DNA of 64,000 nucleotides from assembly GCA_018292915.2 (NCBI GenBank), contig JACVVK020000344.1, positions 253,501 to 317,500 of the forward strand, in the 5' to 3' direction. This stretch comes from Batillaria attramentaria (lineage: Eukaryota > Mollusca > Gastropoda > Batillariidae). Shown here one piece after another: positions 24,887 through 35,714 of the stretch (position 1 is the first letter of the stretch; every line of letters begins with the position of its first letter). The notes under the pieces are model-generated. The model was not told the DNA's origin, made no database searches, and was given only the letters and a program-made list of their open reading frames with translations. Both the position numbers and the translations under genes were made by a program.

Positions 24887-27576
24887 AGACTTTCCTCAGT
24901 TCTTCTTTTGTTAATGGTGAGACTGGACACTTTTTCAAGGTTTCCTTTGGACTCATCAGCAAATACTCACCACGTCCGATCCCTTTCCTGCCATCTTCTC
25001 CACGTTCAGTTGAAACAGCAGCTCGACTGGTTGGTGCATCTATACAGACACAAACAATCAGCATTGTGAAGTAAGCGGGCAAATTCCATGTTAGCTTAGC
25101 CAATTTGTGACCCGTTTCGCGAGAACGGGTCACATTAATTTTATGGTTTGAAACACTTTCGCTAGCGAGTTCTCTCGTACGCTCGGGATACTCTGTCTTG
25201 ATGATCAGAACAGCTCTGAATGCGAATGTTATTTACGACCCCAAATCCGCCGCCAGCGAGGGACCTCTAGCACAGTCTGCCCGCAAGATTAATCAAGGGA
25301 GTTTTTGATTGTATATAATTTAAACGGGTTAATTCCATCTTTCCTAAGCCAGCTTATGTTTTAGAATAGTTTCGCTCGTGAGCGGTTCTCCCGTACGCTC
25401 GAAATACTCTATCTTGATGATCACTACAGTTCTTAATGCGAAACAATGTTGTGCTATGCGCGCGGGGTCGTACTTTCAATTTCTACGGCTGTTGTTACAG
25501 TACTGAAGCGCTAAGTGTGGTCTCCGCGTCATCGAGTACGCTTCTGTTGGCTGAGTACCAGCATTACAGACGCAGGCTGTCATTGTCCAGGTGTCTGCGT
25601 GGTGTGATGATAATAATAATACTAATAATAATGCGTATTGTATAGGCAGAATAATAATGAGTATACGATAGAAAGAAAACAACCCAGAACGCTCTGTGAG
25701 AAGAAAAATGGAGGAAGGGGATGGAGGAGCTGGTTAAACTAAGCCTAAGATCAACCAAGTCATGACTGAAATCTTTAATTCGACTCTCAGACGAAGACTC
25801 TACTAATACACACGATTACTACTGTTCAGACACAAGCCAAATGTGCTTGTAAACATCGATTAATGAGGTTTACACTCGCATCCAAAATAAACTTGACAAA
25901 TTGGGGCGGTCGGTGGTCTAGTGGTTAAGAGACTTGTCACCAATGCGAGAGATCAGGGGTTCGAGTCCCACTCGGGGCAAAGAATTTTTGCTCTCGTATG
26001 TGGCACCGATCATTCGGGCCGATCGTCGGGGGTTCTCTCCGGGTACTCCGGCTTCCTCCCCCTCTGCTTTGGAAATGTTCAGCCCACAAAATTTGAAAAA
26101 TAAATGCAATTCTAAATTCCGAAGCTTAAATAGCTGAGCTGACTCTTCGCACCACGTGATTGTAATGTGTTTATGTACAGTGTGTGAGAGAATGTGTGTG
26201 ATTCACGTAAGCGTGCGTGTTGGGTTCAGTTCTCGGCGCTTTGAGCCGATTCATGAAATTGGGTCAAGCGCCTATACAATACTCTTTATTATTATTATTA
26301 TTATTATTAACTTTGGTTTTTGCATTTTACGCAAGAAAATAGTCAGAAGGTAACGATGTTTTGCAGAGCAAGTCACAACACGCTAAAGAAGAGTATTGCA
26401 AGTGAAATTTCCCTACTTTCCATAGTCACGTGATGCACGACTCAGGAGTTCAAATTTGCGACTATAAAGTCGAAAAACCTGTTGCCCATGTTTTTTTCTT
26501 TTTTTAAGCGAAAATTTTGTTCAAGCTGGTGCATTATTTCACAATATCAATTATTGTGCAATAATGCACCAGCTTGAACAAAATTTTCGCTTTATCAAAA
26601 TATCAATTATTTGTCAAGCTTTACCGAGCCGCTTTTATCTGCCAATTGAAATGCCTACCTTTAGATTCAACGCTACTCCTGTCAGCATGATGATCACAAT
26701 TCGAGAAACAAGTCCCACGAACCACATCGCCATAATCTGAAACTCATTCGCGCTCAGCTGCTTGTAGACAAAGCCATGGACCACAAACAGAATGCACGGA
26801 ACTCCAGCTCCAAATATAGCAGCCATGATATGACGCACGCAGGCGTTGGCCTTGACGATCAGCTCACAAACATGCGCGTGGCGTAACCGGAAGCGCTCTA
26901 GTACTTCCGGTTTTTCTGTCAGAGTTGTCTCGCCTGCTTCTCTCAAGCCACTGACCAGGTCAGTCGCCTCCGTCATCAGAATCCGCCATGTAGTGAAATA
27001 CAACATGAAGCCGATGCTATATACTTGAGAGGTGAAAAAGGTTGTCAGGAAAGCAACTGGTGGCTGACAGCTGAAAAGGTCCAACGGCCAAAATACAGAA
27101 GACCTGTCGTAAAAGCAAGGTCGAGCCGCCGCGCCATACGCAGAATAGGCAGAGACAAACAAGTACACGACCGTCAGAAGCACAGCTACGATGCCAGGTT
27201 TCAACACGTGACAAAAGCCTTCCCTGTGCCGGTCAAACCTGGAGCAGTACGCCTGGAAACACTTCAGGAAGTGTCTAAACGCTTTGGAACCGACGGCTGA
27301 AAGAACAAAAACCATGTACACTTCCCCGAGAAGAGAAGTGGTTCGGTACAACGATGCGATGCTGCCAGTGCCATCTTGACCCTTGTGCAGCAGTCTCCGT
27401 ACTGTGCTTGTGATTTTCACGGTTAGAAGCACGCAACACAGTATTGGGATCACAGTCTTCAGAACCGTGAGAAGTCGTCTGCCTCTTTTGCGGGCGACAG
27501 TGGGATTGTAAGTTCCAGAGAGGAACGACACGATCAGAAGAGGTCTGACTGCGGCGCTCAGCGATGGTCTCTTCAT
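23446..27576 (-). CDS. gustatory-receptor-like 7TM chemoreceptor, gene C
   Basis: The exons are 27576-26659 (918 nt), 25039-24971 (69 nt, MHQPVELLFQLNVEKMAGKG), 24003-23914 (90 nt, AAFLSRLQGAPIGFNVYHLF) and 23607-23446 (162 nt with stop). Introns are phase 0 and the product is 412 aa. It starts MKRPSLSAAVRPLL and is diverged from A and B over most of its length, but it keeps RLRHAHVCELIVKANACVRH and GVPCILFVVHGFVYKQLS. The last exon has the canonical TM7 motif TYAVVIIQF. Odd points: the acceptor of exon 3 lies directly against an ~80-bp (TG)n tract instead of a pyrimidine tract, and intron 1 begins with a 33-bp perfect hairpin. Intron 1 also carries a SINE and intron 2 a SINE and a LINE tail. 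It is probably a functional chemoreceptor; the ligand is unknown. Confidence 0.8.
24006..24088. repeat. (CA)n array abutting the exon 3 acceptor of gene C
   Basis: On - it reads (TG)n followed immediately by GCAG and exon 3. The array therefore replaces the usual polypyrimidine tract of this intron's 3' end. Confidence 0.95.
24443..24613 (+). mobile_element. SINE family 1, full copy
   Basis: It has a standard head (GGTGGTCGAATGGTAGAGCG) and body, inserted between (CT)n tracts that flank it on both sides. It lies in intron 2 of gene C. Confidence 0.88.
24660..24842 (+). mobile_element. LINE 3' UTR and (ATC)n tail
   Basis: The segment ends AGATAAATAAAGTTTCATCA with an ATC repeat, the same tail type as the reverse transcriptase element at 62065. 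No coding part remains. Confidence 0.5.
25902..26315 (+). mobile_element. SINE family 2, full copy
   Basis: The head GGTGGTCTAGTGGTTAAGAG and B box GGGGTTCGAGTCCC are followed by a ~330-bp body and an (ATT)n tail. This is the most complete copy in the window. It lies in intron 1 of gene C, in the opposite orientation to the gene. Confidence 0.88.
26506..26592. repeat. 33-bp perfect inverted repeat (hairpin)
   Basis: The arms are 26506-26538 (starting AAGCGAAAATTTTGTTC) and 26560-26592, its exact reverse complement. The 21-base loop itself contains CACAAT/ATTGTG. It sits in intron 1 of gene C, about 67 bp beyond the exon 1 donor on -. A transcript would fold into a near-perfect ~39-bp stem. 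Confidence 0.95.
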
Positions 27577-27632
27577 GGCGAAATCTTAGGTGATAACCTC
27601 CGACTCAAGCCTCCCAAGTGATAGTTAAAGGC

Positions 27633-27793
27633 GGGTGGGTGGGTGTTTGGGGTGTTTAACGTCCTTTTCCACCACATACGGGGTAACCGACGATGAAAAA
27701 GCCAGCACAAATGTTTGGCTCCAGCCAGGATTCGACCTCACGACCCGAGCATTGCAAGTCCAACACTCTACCATTCGGCCATCCCGGCTCCCC
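27633..27793 (-). mobile_element. SINE family 1 with 13-bp target-site duplication
   Basis: It is flanked by GATAGTTAAAGGC (27620-27632) and GATCGTTAAAGGC (27794-27806), one mismatch. The body lacks the GATATCAAAGACG segment. It lies just upstream of the start codon of gene C. Confidence 0.85.
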
Positions 27794-27806
27794 GATCGTT
27801 AAAGGC

Positions 27807-28180
27807 TCTATGTTCGTAATGAGTTCTGATGGGGGGGGGGGGGGGAACACTGCCGGCTACAATGCTCTAAGGGTGCTTCTCAAATGAAGAGATGTTCCTT
27901 TTGGTCAATACGACGGTGTTCGTGACTTTGCGGCCTCTAATAGCAATAGTAGAGAAATTTGACTTCCTTTGGCCTAACGCTTTCATACCCGCACCACACG
28001 CCGACCGCTAAAAATAACCACCTATCAGCGTTGTGTAGCGGGTCTGTCAGTCCGCAACCAAATAACGTCGTCTGCTCACGTACGTAGAACAAGAGTATTA
28101 TACGCCAACCAGAGTCACCGTAATGCCTATGTGGCGTCCCTCAAGTGACTGATTCTGATGCATGGGTTAAGCGCATTGAT
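27807..28180. other. intergenic, no gene seen
   Basis: It contains a G run near 27831 followed by unique sequence. It is upstream of gene C and downstream of D. No downstream exon of gene D was recognised here. Confidence 0.55.
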
Positions 28181-28450
28181 GATGATGATGATGATTGGCC
28201 ATTTGTATAGCGCTACGAAAACACTTCCATGTAGTAAGCATGCTCACGGCGCCTTTGAGGTCGGGGGAGAAAAAAAAAAGGAGAGAGAGAGAGAATTAGA
28301 ACTGAGAGAAAAGGTGCGTCTTGAGGTTCCGCTTGAAGGTCATGACTGACGCAGAACCTGACTTGAGGTGAGCTGGCAAGTTGTTCCAGAGGCAAGGAGC
28401 TGCACTCTTAAAAGCCCGTGCACCAGAGCGTTTCTTGTTTGTGTTGTCAT
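28180..28450 (-). mobile_element. non-LTR retrotransposon 3' end on -
   Basis: Read on -, a frame encodes ARAFKSAAPCLWNNLPAHLK, then TFKRNLKTHLF. This is the C-terminal tail of Jockey/CR1-like reverse transcriptases. It is followed by TAGCGCTATACAAATGGCC and an (ATC)n tail. The copy is 5' truncated. Confidence 0.75.
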
Positions 28451-29127
28451 AGTAACCTGAGACAGCAAGTCATTCGGTGAAAGTGTTTCACAGAGTTGTC
28501 GTATGCCTGACAAACGTATTGAGACTTCAACCGCGCCGATTCAAAGATCACAAGACTACCTACGGTAGGCTGCGGCTGTGTCTGTGTCCGAGTCGCACCG
28601 CGATGTTATACTCCACCAAAAACAGTTCAGTACGATCTGTAAGCCTGGAAATGTCGGAGATGGGTCTTTCACAAGTCGATCACATACACTAAGCACTTCT
28701 GTCCACTATCTACAAAGCTGATGATACCCGGCATTGCGCATGATCAGTCATCAACTGACAACTCCGTTATTTTCTCGACGACCGGTGGCGTTACAGTTCT
28801 GTTCCCTTTAGAACCTACGGCGCGATTCCGACCTGCGTACTGAAATGCAAGCTGTCGAACATCCATCCCAGAGATTACAGGGCAGGTTAGGGTGAGTGAG
28901 TCAGTCAGTTTTCAAGCCTTGACGCCGCGATAGCAACGACTAATTCGCAGCTCGGCGTGCCTACACTACTTAACAAAGTAACATTGAACAAATGATGCAA
29001 ACTGGTCTACGGGGCAGTATAAACCTATCACAAGGTACAGTGCGCAGGCTTAGCCACTTCAGAGGTACGAAACGTGCGAATGTCGTGAGAACATAATGTT
29101 CATTTCGTGAGTTTGAATCCCGGCAGG

Positions 29128-29187
<60 letters not shown>

Positions 29188-30260
29188 GATTGTTGGCTGT
29201 TTCCTCTTTGCCCGTCTTTGGTATCACCCTCATATGGTGGGAAAAGAAATCTGTATCTAATTTTAATGTGTGTTAAATATCAGTCTATGTATTTTGTGTT
29301 GCGTGTATTGTCTGTTTGTTTGTTTGTTTCATGTTCACCATGATCGAATTTCCCATCTGGGAAAAAAAGATCTATCTGATTTGATTTGAAGACGTTAAAC
29401 TCACAACAACCAACGACCATGTGTACTGAAAACAACCAAGAGAGGATTTCTAATGTTTCCAATGCAACTTGAGTATGACATGATCTTAAACATTACGTCC
29501 GAGAAAGAATAGAGACCCAACACAGAGGTTTAAAACTGATTTTTCTTAACAATGCAACAGATGTGTCTCCATTCGAAACATTAGCACATTGTGTGCAATC
29601 CAAAGTTCACTGTCGAAATTCGGCTGGAACAACTTCATGGGGAACAAACAAAACTGCTGTCTGAAGTGTATCCTGCATCAGTTCAAAACATTCAACGTCG
29701 ACTGTGGTGATATTTCTAAAATATGAGCTACATCGAATCACGGCCTGTTTCTTTTTCTTTTTCAATGATATGCAGTATCCAGACCCAAAAGAATATAGTG
29801 ATTAATAAACAAAACAATAAAAATATAACGTGAAACATAAAAATAAAGTTGAAATACATTTTTTTAAAACTTAAAACGTAAAATAAAAAATAAACGAACA
29901 GACTTTTGGTTGTTATTACAGATCCAGGATCATAAAAATAAAATTTTCTGGGCCAGATAAAACTCAAAGCACCGGCAAAACTTCACTCGATCTCGAAACC
30001 TCAACTGCACACGCAAGCCCAGAAGAGGAAAACAAATTCCATGCTTTTAGCAATCTTTCTTGTAAATGGTTCCCTAATTTCTGTGTTACGGACAAGCAAA
30101 CAAATACGTTGTAGATTGCACAATGATTGTACGAGCGCTGGGGGTAAATGTGGTACACTGTTAGAAAATAAATCTTGATGGTAAGCACTGGTCCAATTAA
30201 TGCATCTCGTGCAATGCGGACGTAAAGCAGAAACTTAAACAAAGATAATCAGATGTGCTC
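28451..30260. other. intergenic, no gene recognised
   Basis: It contains a (CA)n (29131-29184) next to a degenerate SINE family 1 remnant (about 29196-29240), then a LINE-like tail near 29345-29388 (TTTCCCATCTGGGAAA, then GATTTGATTTG). AT-rich unique DNA follows. I searched the - strand here by eye for exons 2-4 of receptor gene D and found none that match. Confidence 0.5.
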
Positions 30261-30261
30261 T

Positions 30262-30300
30262 CTGCGTGCGTGCGTGCGTGCGTGCGTGTGTGTGCGTGCG

Positions 30301-30343
<43 letters not shown>

Positions 30344-30479
30344 ACTGAGGGGGGAGGAGTAGGGGCAAGTAAAAAATGATGTATTTATCGTATCGATATT
30401 CGGAATATCGTCGCTGTTAGTTATTAGTAGTAGTGGCGGTGGTGTTGAGTTGTTATTCATGGTGCTGGTGTTCGAGTGC

Positions 30480-30567
<88 letters not shown>
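30262..30567. repeat. (GTGC)n and (GT)n arrays
   Basis: There are two arrays, 30262-30342 and 30482-30567, separated by ~140 bp of unique sequence. Confidence 0.95.
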
Positions 30568-30568
<1 letters not shown>

Positions 30569-30606
30569 CATATGTGTGTTTGTTGTTCTTTCTGCCCCTT
30601 TTAGGG

Positions 30607-30780
30607 AGGGAGCCGGGGTGGTCGAATGGTAGAGCATTGGACCTCTAATGCTCGGGTCGTGAGTTCGATCCCTGCTGGGGCCAAATATTTGTGCTGGCTT
30701 TTTCATCGTTGCCCCGTCTTTGATATCACCCTATGTGGTGGAAAAGGACGTAAAACCCCCAAACACCCACCCACCCACCC
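30607..30780 (+). mobile_element. SINE family 1 with 13-bp target-site duplication
   Basis: It is flanked by GCCCCTTTTAGGG at 30594-30606 and 30781-30793. Together with the copy at 16878 it defines the full element as ~173 bp. Confidence 0.92.
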
Positions 30781-30950
30781 GCCCCTTTTAGGGTACGGAC
30801 GAGACAGTAAGAACAACATTTCTCAAGCGGATAACGTACGCGGAATCAAGTTTAACAGAAGATAACAAATTAGTACAATATTATTATATAAATATACATA
30901 TTTTTACAGACAAGCGCAGCACAAACCTTTTGGCCATGAAGTAGGCAGCA

Positions 30951-30954
<4 letters not shown>

Positions 30955-31012
<58 letters not shown>
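30955..31012. repeat. (CA)n microsatellite
   Basis: This is a pure CA array about 215 bp beyond the exon 1 donor of gene D. Confidence 0.95.
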
Positions 31013-31014
<2 letters not shown>

Positions 31015-31227
31015 TACAGTCTTGCTTATTTTCAAGAAATTTTCCCTACCAAGAGAGTTCGGAAGACGACGTGGACAGAGCAGTAGAGCGATGGCACGTG
31101 AAAGGTATTACTTTAAACTATATATATACTTTCTCATCGTAAATCGCTGTCTCATCGAACGCCTTCAAACCACCGCGCTATATCCTGTCAGGAAGGCCAA
31201 TTACAGCATTACTTCGAAGGGTCTTAC

Positions 31228-32172
31228 CTGATGGCTGACCCAGGCTCCAAGCAGAGTGGCGACAGCAGTGAGGACCGCCACCTGGATAACGTCAAAGATG
31301 GCCCAGCCAAGGAACGCCAGACTCAGGCCGTAGTCCGCACACCCCTTCACGAAAAGCAGCATGAAAGGTATGCCCAACACGTACACCGGAAACAGGAAGT
31401 GACGCAGAAACACGCTCGCATCAGCGATCAGTGAGCACAGCTTTCCGTGACGTAGGCGAAAGGACTCCAGGTACTGTGGCTTGTTCTCGAGGATCTCCAA
31501 ACGTTGAATTGAGAGTTCTTTGTTCAGGCGACGAGCCTCCAGTCCTAGGATCATTGCCACGGCGATAAAGAGGAACAACGTTGACGCAGGGCGGAACAGT
31601 TCAAAATAGAACTGCAAATACGACATGGTATAGAGGTACACTCCAAGGTTACAGTCTTGCAGGGTGCTCGCCTCAAAAGAATCTGGCTCTATAGTTCCGC
31701 AAAGCTTCATCACCGCAACTATCATGAACACAACAGCCGCGTTCTTGGAGAGAACAGCTACAATGCTGATCGCTGTAAGCACGATCCTCGCCTTCCTGGA
31801 GTCCATCGAAGAGCGGTAGCTTGACTGATAGTCGTCCAGACGCGACAGAAAACCGGCCAAACGCAGAGACGTCGCGCACAGCAGGACAAGCGAGAAGTAG
31901 AGGTGCATCAGATAGTAAAGAACAGCTCCAGCAATCAGCATTCCCTCCTGCGACCCTAACGAGACTCTAGCGAGAAGTGAAATTTGGGTGTACAAGGTCC
32001 AGACAGTGCTGCTGATGCTGACTAGCGCGCACACCACGCTGAAGGCGATCTTGGGAGCGTTGTAGGCCTTGCAGGAGGCTCCCGGCAGGTCGTGCAGGGG
32101 GACGTACAGACCGCTTAGAATCAGCAGCCACGTCACACCCACAAATGCTGACGAGATCCGTTCTTGTGACAT
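31228..32172 (-). CDS. gustatory-receptor-like 7TM gene D, 5' exon (3' exons not found)
   Basis: A single 945-nt exon (315 codons) runs from ATG (MSQERISSAF) to a phase-0 donor CAG/GTAAGA, the same place and phase as exon 1 of A-C. Hydrophobic segments lie near residues 8-25, 42-65, 78-103, 128-152, 190-212, 250-275 and 285-310. The block ESFRLRHGKLCSLI matches EYFRLRHAEICDLI of A and B, and RHFLFPVYVLGIPFMLLFVK corresponds to their TM6 region. Otherwise it is strongly diverged, with different cysteines and a different N-terminus. The expected 69-, 90- and ~165-nt exons were not recognised between here and gene C. They may be too diverged to see by eye, or lost. If lost, the protein would lack TM7. 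Confidence 0.7.
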
Positions 32173-32788
32173 AGTGTTCTGATGTTCTTCAAGTTTTTGC
32201 TGTGTTTTTGTGTGTTTTTTGGGGTTTTTTTTTCCTTTTTTTTCCCCAGCCCTGTGATATTTCAGATGTCCAAGGACTTGTAAAGCCTACGTCCTTCCGA
32301 AAATTGTGGTCTTTCTGTTTTGTCCTCAGACAATATACGATGTCCCAAAAATTGTTACCCGACAACTTTTTCTGTGAACTTATCAACACCAAATCTGTCT
32401 TGCTCAGGATGAAAGGAATTTTCCTTTTTATCCTGAGACTTGCCTGTTGAATACATGAAGAGACCTAAAATGGTTTTCACTTTTTCGTGCGTTGTCTAGC
32501 TGTCCTGGAAGCCGCGTTGAAGAACTGATACACTAATTGCAATGCAGTAAGTTCCACGAAAGGTGATATCCTGCACAGTCTGCCACTAACTGAGGTTCAG
32601 TAGTTTAGCGCAGACCGTGAACGTGCTTGCTTCCCACTCCCAAACGGCGCAGATTTCATAGCGATTGCACAACTTTGCGATTTTCAGAAGAGGATGTTAG
32701 GCGCGTGCCCGTCTGAGTGCTGGTCAAACAGTTTTAAAAACTCCCTTACTCCATTTGTTTGGATGGCGAGCCACGTAAGGTCGGGGTT

Positions 32789-32841
<53 letters not shown>

Positions 32842-32944
32842 TTTAAAATCTCTTATCTTTAGTTTTGATAATTACAAGTTACCTCATTATACAAAACATA
32901 GCCTACGTTTGCTTTTTGTTTTTCGTTGGTGCTGTTTTTTTAGG

Positions 32945-32985
<41 letters not shown>

Positions 32986-33050
32986 GATTTTTGTTTGTTT
33001 TGCATTTTTGTGTTTTGTAGTTCTTATTTTGTTTGTTTTGTGTTTTGGGG
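32173..33050. other. upstream of gene D; no gene seen
   Basis: Unique sequence is followed by a (CT)n tract (32791-32836) and a (GTT)n tract (32945-32985). Confidence 0.6.
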
Positions 33051-33054
33051 TTGG

Positions 33055-33055
<1 letters not shown>

Positions 33056-33151
<96 letters not shown>

Positions 33152-33202
33152 CGTGCGTGCGCGTGAGTTCGAATGTGTGTGTGTGTGTGCGCGTGAGTTC
33201 GA

Positions 33203-33286
<84 letters not shown>
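33056..33286. repeat. long (GT)n arrays with GTTCGAATG interruptions
   Basis: About 230 bp of GT repeats are broken twice by GCGCGTGAGTTCGAATG. The array yields long spurious frames of Cys-Val or Thr-His on either strand. Confidence 0.97.
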
Positions 33287-33287
<1 letters not shown>

Positions 33288-33619
33288 GGCGAGGTATTCA
33301 TGAACACTACACGGATGCAATACTATTCTCCATGATGACACGTTTACGCAACTGCCGCTCAGCAGACATCGTAAGCGTTTGCGTTGCGTGAGTGTAGTGA
33401 CGGTCTCTGTGTCTGAAGAGAAAAGTAGTATGCTCCATTGTGCGTCGTACACTTTGCGTACCCGTCCTTATCTCCATAATTATGCTGTCGCTAGCTGGCT
33501 GTCTCGCGTTCACGCATGCAAACTTAGCCTGCATTATCTGATGATGGCACTATTACTTATGTTGACACGGTAATTGTGCAGTTTATTTGTCCCATATGAG
33601 TAAAGCCCGTCGTTTCAGT

Positions 33620-33657
33620 GCGCGCGCGCGCACACACACACACACACACACGCTATG

Positions 33658-33704
<47 letters not shown>

Positions 33705-33705
33705 G

Positions 33706-33756
<51 letters not shown>

Positions 33757-33953
33757 GACAACGACCACGAGTCTTGATCTGCAGCAGCTGCCGTGGCAGG
33801 GTGACTTTCCCCAAGGTTGCGGCCGTTGGTCGCTACCCAAGAATAAGAACACACCAACACTGCGTCTATCTGCAAACGACCACAGGCAGAAAAGAAGAGA
33901 GGCAGACACTGACACAGACAGACAGACAAAGTGAGGAGCAGCCAGAAGCGATT

Positions 33954-33988
<35 letters not shown>

Positions 33989-34200
33989 GACAACGACCAC
34001 GAGTCTTGATCGGCAGCAGCTGCGGCACAGTGACCGTCCCCAAGCTTGCGGCCGTTGGTTGCTACCCAAGAATAAGAACACACCAACACTGCGTCTATCT
34101 GCAAACGACCACAGGCAGAAAAGAAGAGAGGCAGACACTGAGACAGTCAGACAGACAGACAAAGTGAGGAGCACTGCAGCCAGAAGCGATTGCATTAAAA
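33620..34200. repeat. ~210-bp direct duplication separated by (CA)n
   Basis: The block ACAACGACCACGAGTCTTGA through AAAGTGAGGAGC ... GCCAGAAGCGATTGCA occurs at about 33756-33955 and 33986-34195 with a few percent difference. CA arrays lie before, between and (as poly-A) after. The CA tracts probably mediated unequal exchange. Confidence 0.88.
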
Positions 34201-34557
34201 AAAAAAAAAAAACACATCTGACTCGCGGCGACGGCTTTATCGATTTTGTGACATCAGTTTTCACAGTCAGTGGGTCAGTCGTTTACCACGGCACATCACG
34301 GAAAATTTGCACTGTAAACTCACCTACTTATTTCATTCTTCGAATATAGCAGCAGCCTTTATCAGATTACTGAGAAGACGGACTCGATCGAAAAAAAACA
34401 GGTTGTGTTTGTGTTTCAAGTGCAGACAGGTTACAAATTTCAGCTCAGTCATTCAAGGACACTAGTCTATATTCAGGTTCCTGGTTTACTGCAGTCTACT
34501 CACGTTGCACAGAGCGGAGTATGAGTGTACTAGTGCTGTTTTAAACCTTCCGTGTCC

Positions 34558-35118
34558 ATGGGGTAGTGTAGTCAAAATGTATGGGAGTGTTTCCGGTGCC
34601 CTACCCCGCTGCAAACGTATCGACGATGATTGCCGGCTGTAACGCAAAACCGTACGTGTTGAAATACTGAGTTATCGTGATGAGCAAGCCGGCACGCGCC
34701 AGTCTTTGTATTGTAGTAACGCGTTAGTCAAAGTCTTTGTCTGGGTGATAAACCGCCCCTTTCTAAGTTTCCTGGGGAGCCGGGGTGGCCGAATGGTAGA
34801 GCGTTGGACTTCTAATGCTCGGGTCGTGAGTTCGTATCCCGGCTGGGGCCAAATATTTGTGCTGGCCGGCTTTTTCATCGTTGCCCCGTCTTCGATATCA
34901 CCCGTATGTGGTGGAAAAGGACGTTAATCCCCCAAACACCCACCCACCCTCTCAGTTTCACGAAGTCCGGTGGAAACACTCGGTGCTACTAAAATCAGTT
35001 GAAAATGGACATTTGTACCCGGTGCTAGTGTCGGTTTGGCAACACTCAGTGTCCTGGCGGTGGTGGTTTGAAAGGGAAGTAGCACCGGAAAGACTCGCGT
35101 CCATTTTGATTGAACCCA
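34558..35118. mobile_element. TIR element (GTAGTCAAAATGTA type), degenerate, with SINE inside
   Basis: The left end is GGGTAGTGTAGTCAAAATG then GGAGTGTTTCCGGTGC. The right end, on the other strand, is a diverged version (ATCAAAATGGACGCGAGTCT then TTCCGGTGCTACTT). It is the same family as the better preserved copy at 50032-50492. A SINE family 1 copy occupies 34774-34949. Confidence 0.6.
34774..34949 (+). mobile_element. SINE family 1, full copy
   Basis: It has a standard head and body, with a short insertion (GGCC) after GTGCT. It is nested inside the TIR element at 34558-35118. Confidence 0.88.
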
Positions 35119-35397
35119 GTGGTGTCAGCGTGCTAGAGCGACCTACATAGTACTTGTGTTCACTTCAAGTCATGTCAGAGCGATACTGACGTGTCACCGC
35201 TGAGCCGGGAAATCGTGTACATCTTGGTTGACCAGTATCATCCGATATTGCATTCATTTCACAATTGTGTATTGCACAAATGATGTATCAGCAAAATTTC
35301 GTCCTATAAGAATCGGTCTTCCGTGTAAGTTCTCGGTTTCAAGCCACGATAATTACGATTATCACTGACTAAAAGAAAAGTAACTGCTTCCACGAGA

Positions 35398-35552
35398 TTC
35401 GAGAAAGTTCCCGCAACCCCGTGTCTCATGTGCCCGAGACGAAACGAAAGTTGCCTCCCATTGACCGCAATTTATCGGCTCACGTGAACACAGACTGCGC
35501 GCTTTCTAGAAAATTCACGCACGGCGCGTGGAGTCGACCTGCCTATATAAAA
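35398..35552 (+). promoter_or_regulatory. heat-shock promoter: two HSEs and a TATA box
   Basis: Two perfect three-unit heat-shock elements are present: TTCGAGAAAGTTC (35398-35410) and TTCTAGAAAATTC (35504-35516). Each fits the alternating nTTCnnGAAnnTTCn rule for HSF1 trimers. TATATAAAA lies at 35544-35552, 27 bp after the proximal element. Transcription would start near 35575-35580, leaving a ~135-nt 5' UTR before the sHSP start codon. Confidence 0.9.
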
Positions 35553-35714
35553 CCTCGGCTTTGTCGTGTTTTGCAGTAACTGTTCACGCGACACGTCAGA
35601 GCACTGCAACCGCATACGTTTAGAAAAGAAGCAAAGGTTTTTCATCTTCGACTGAGACTGAAAGCATTTTCGCTTCTCATAGCGATATACTGAGTCAGCG
35701 AATTTCAGTCCAAC

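Noticed and set aside
29964..30242. Hydrophobic frame on - considered as exon 3 of receptor gene D
   Set aside because: It has only a loose resemblance, no acceptor/donor pair at the expected 90-nt spacing, and lacks the FLSRLQ and FNVY landmarks.
33024..33452. Long Thr-His and Cys-Val open frames (also at 4049, 8708, 19744, 22517, 23889, 30197, 46193)
   Set aside because: They are translations of (CA)n/(GT)n arrays, open in several frames at once, with no coding signal.
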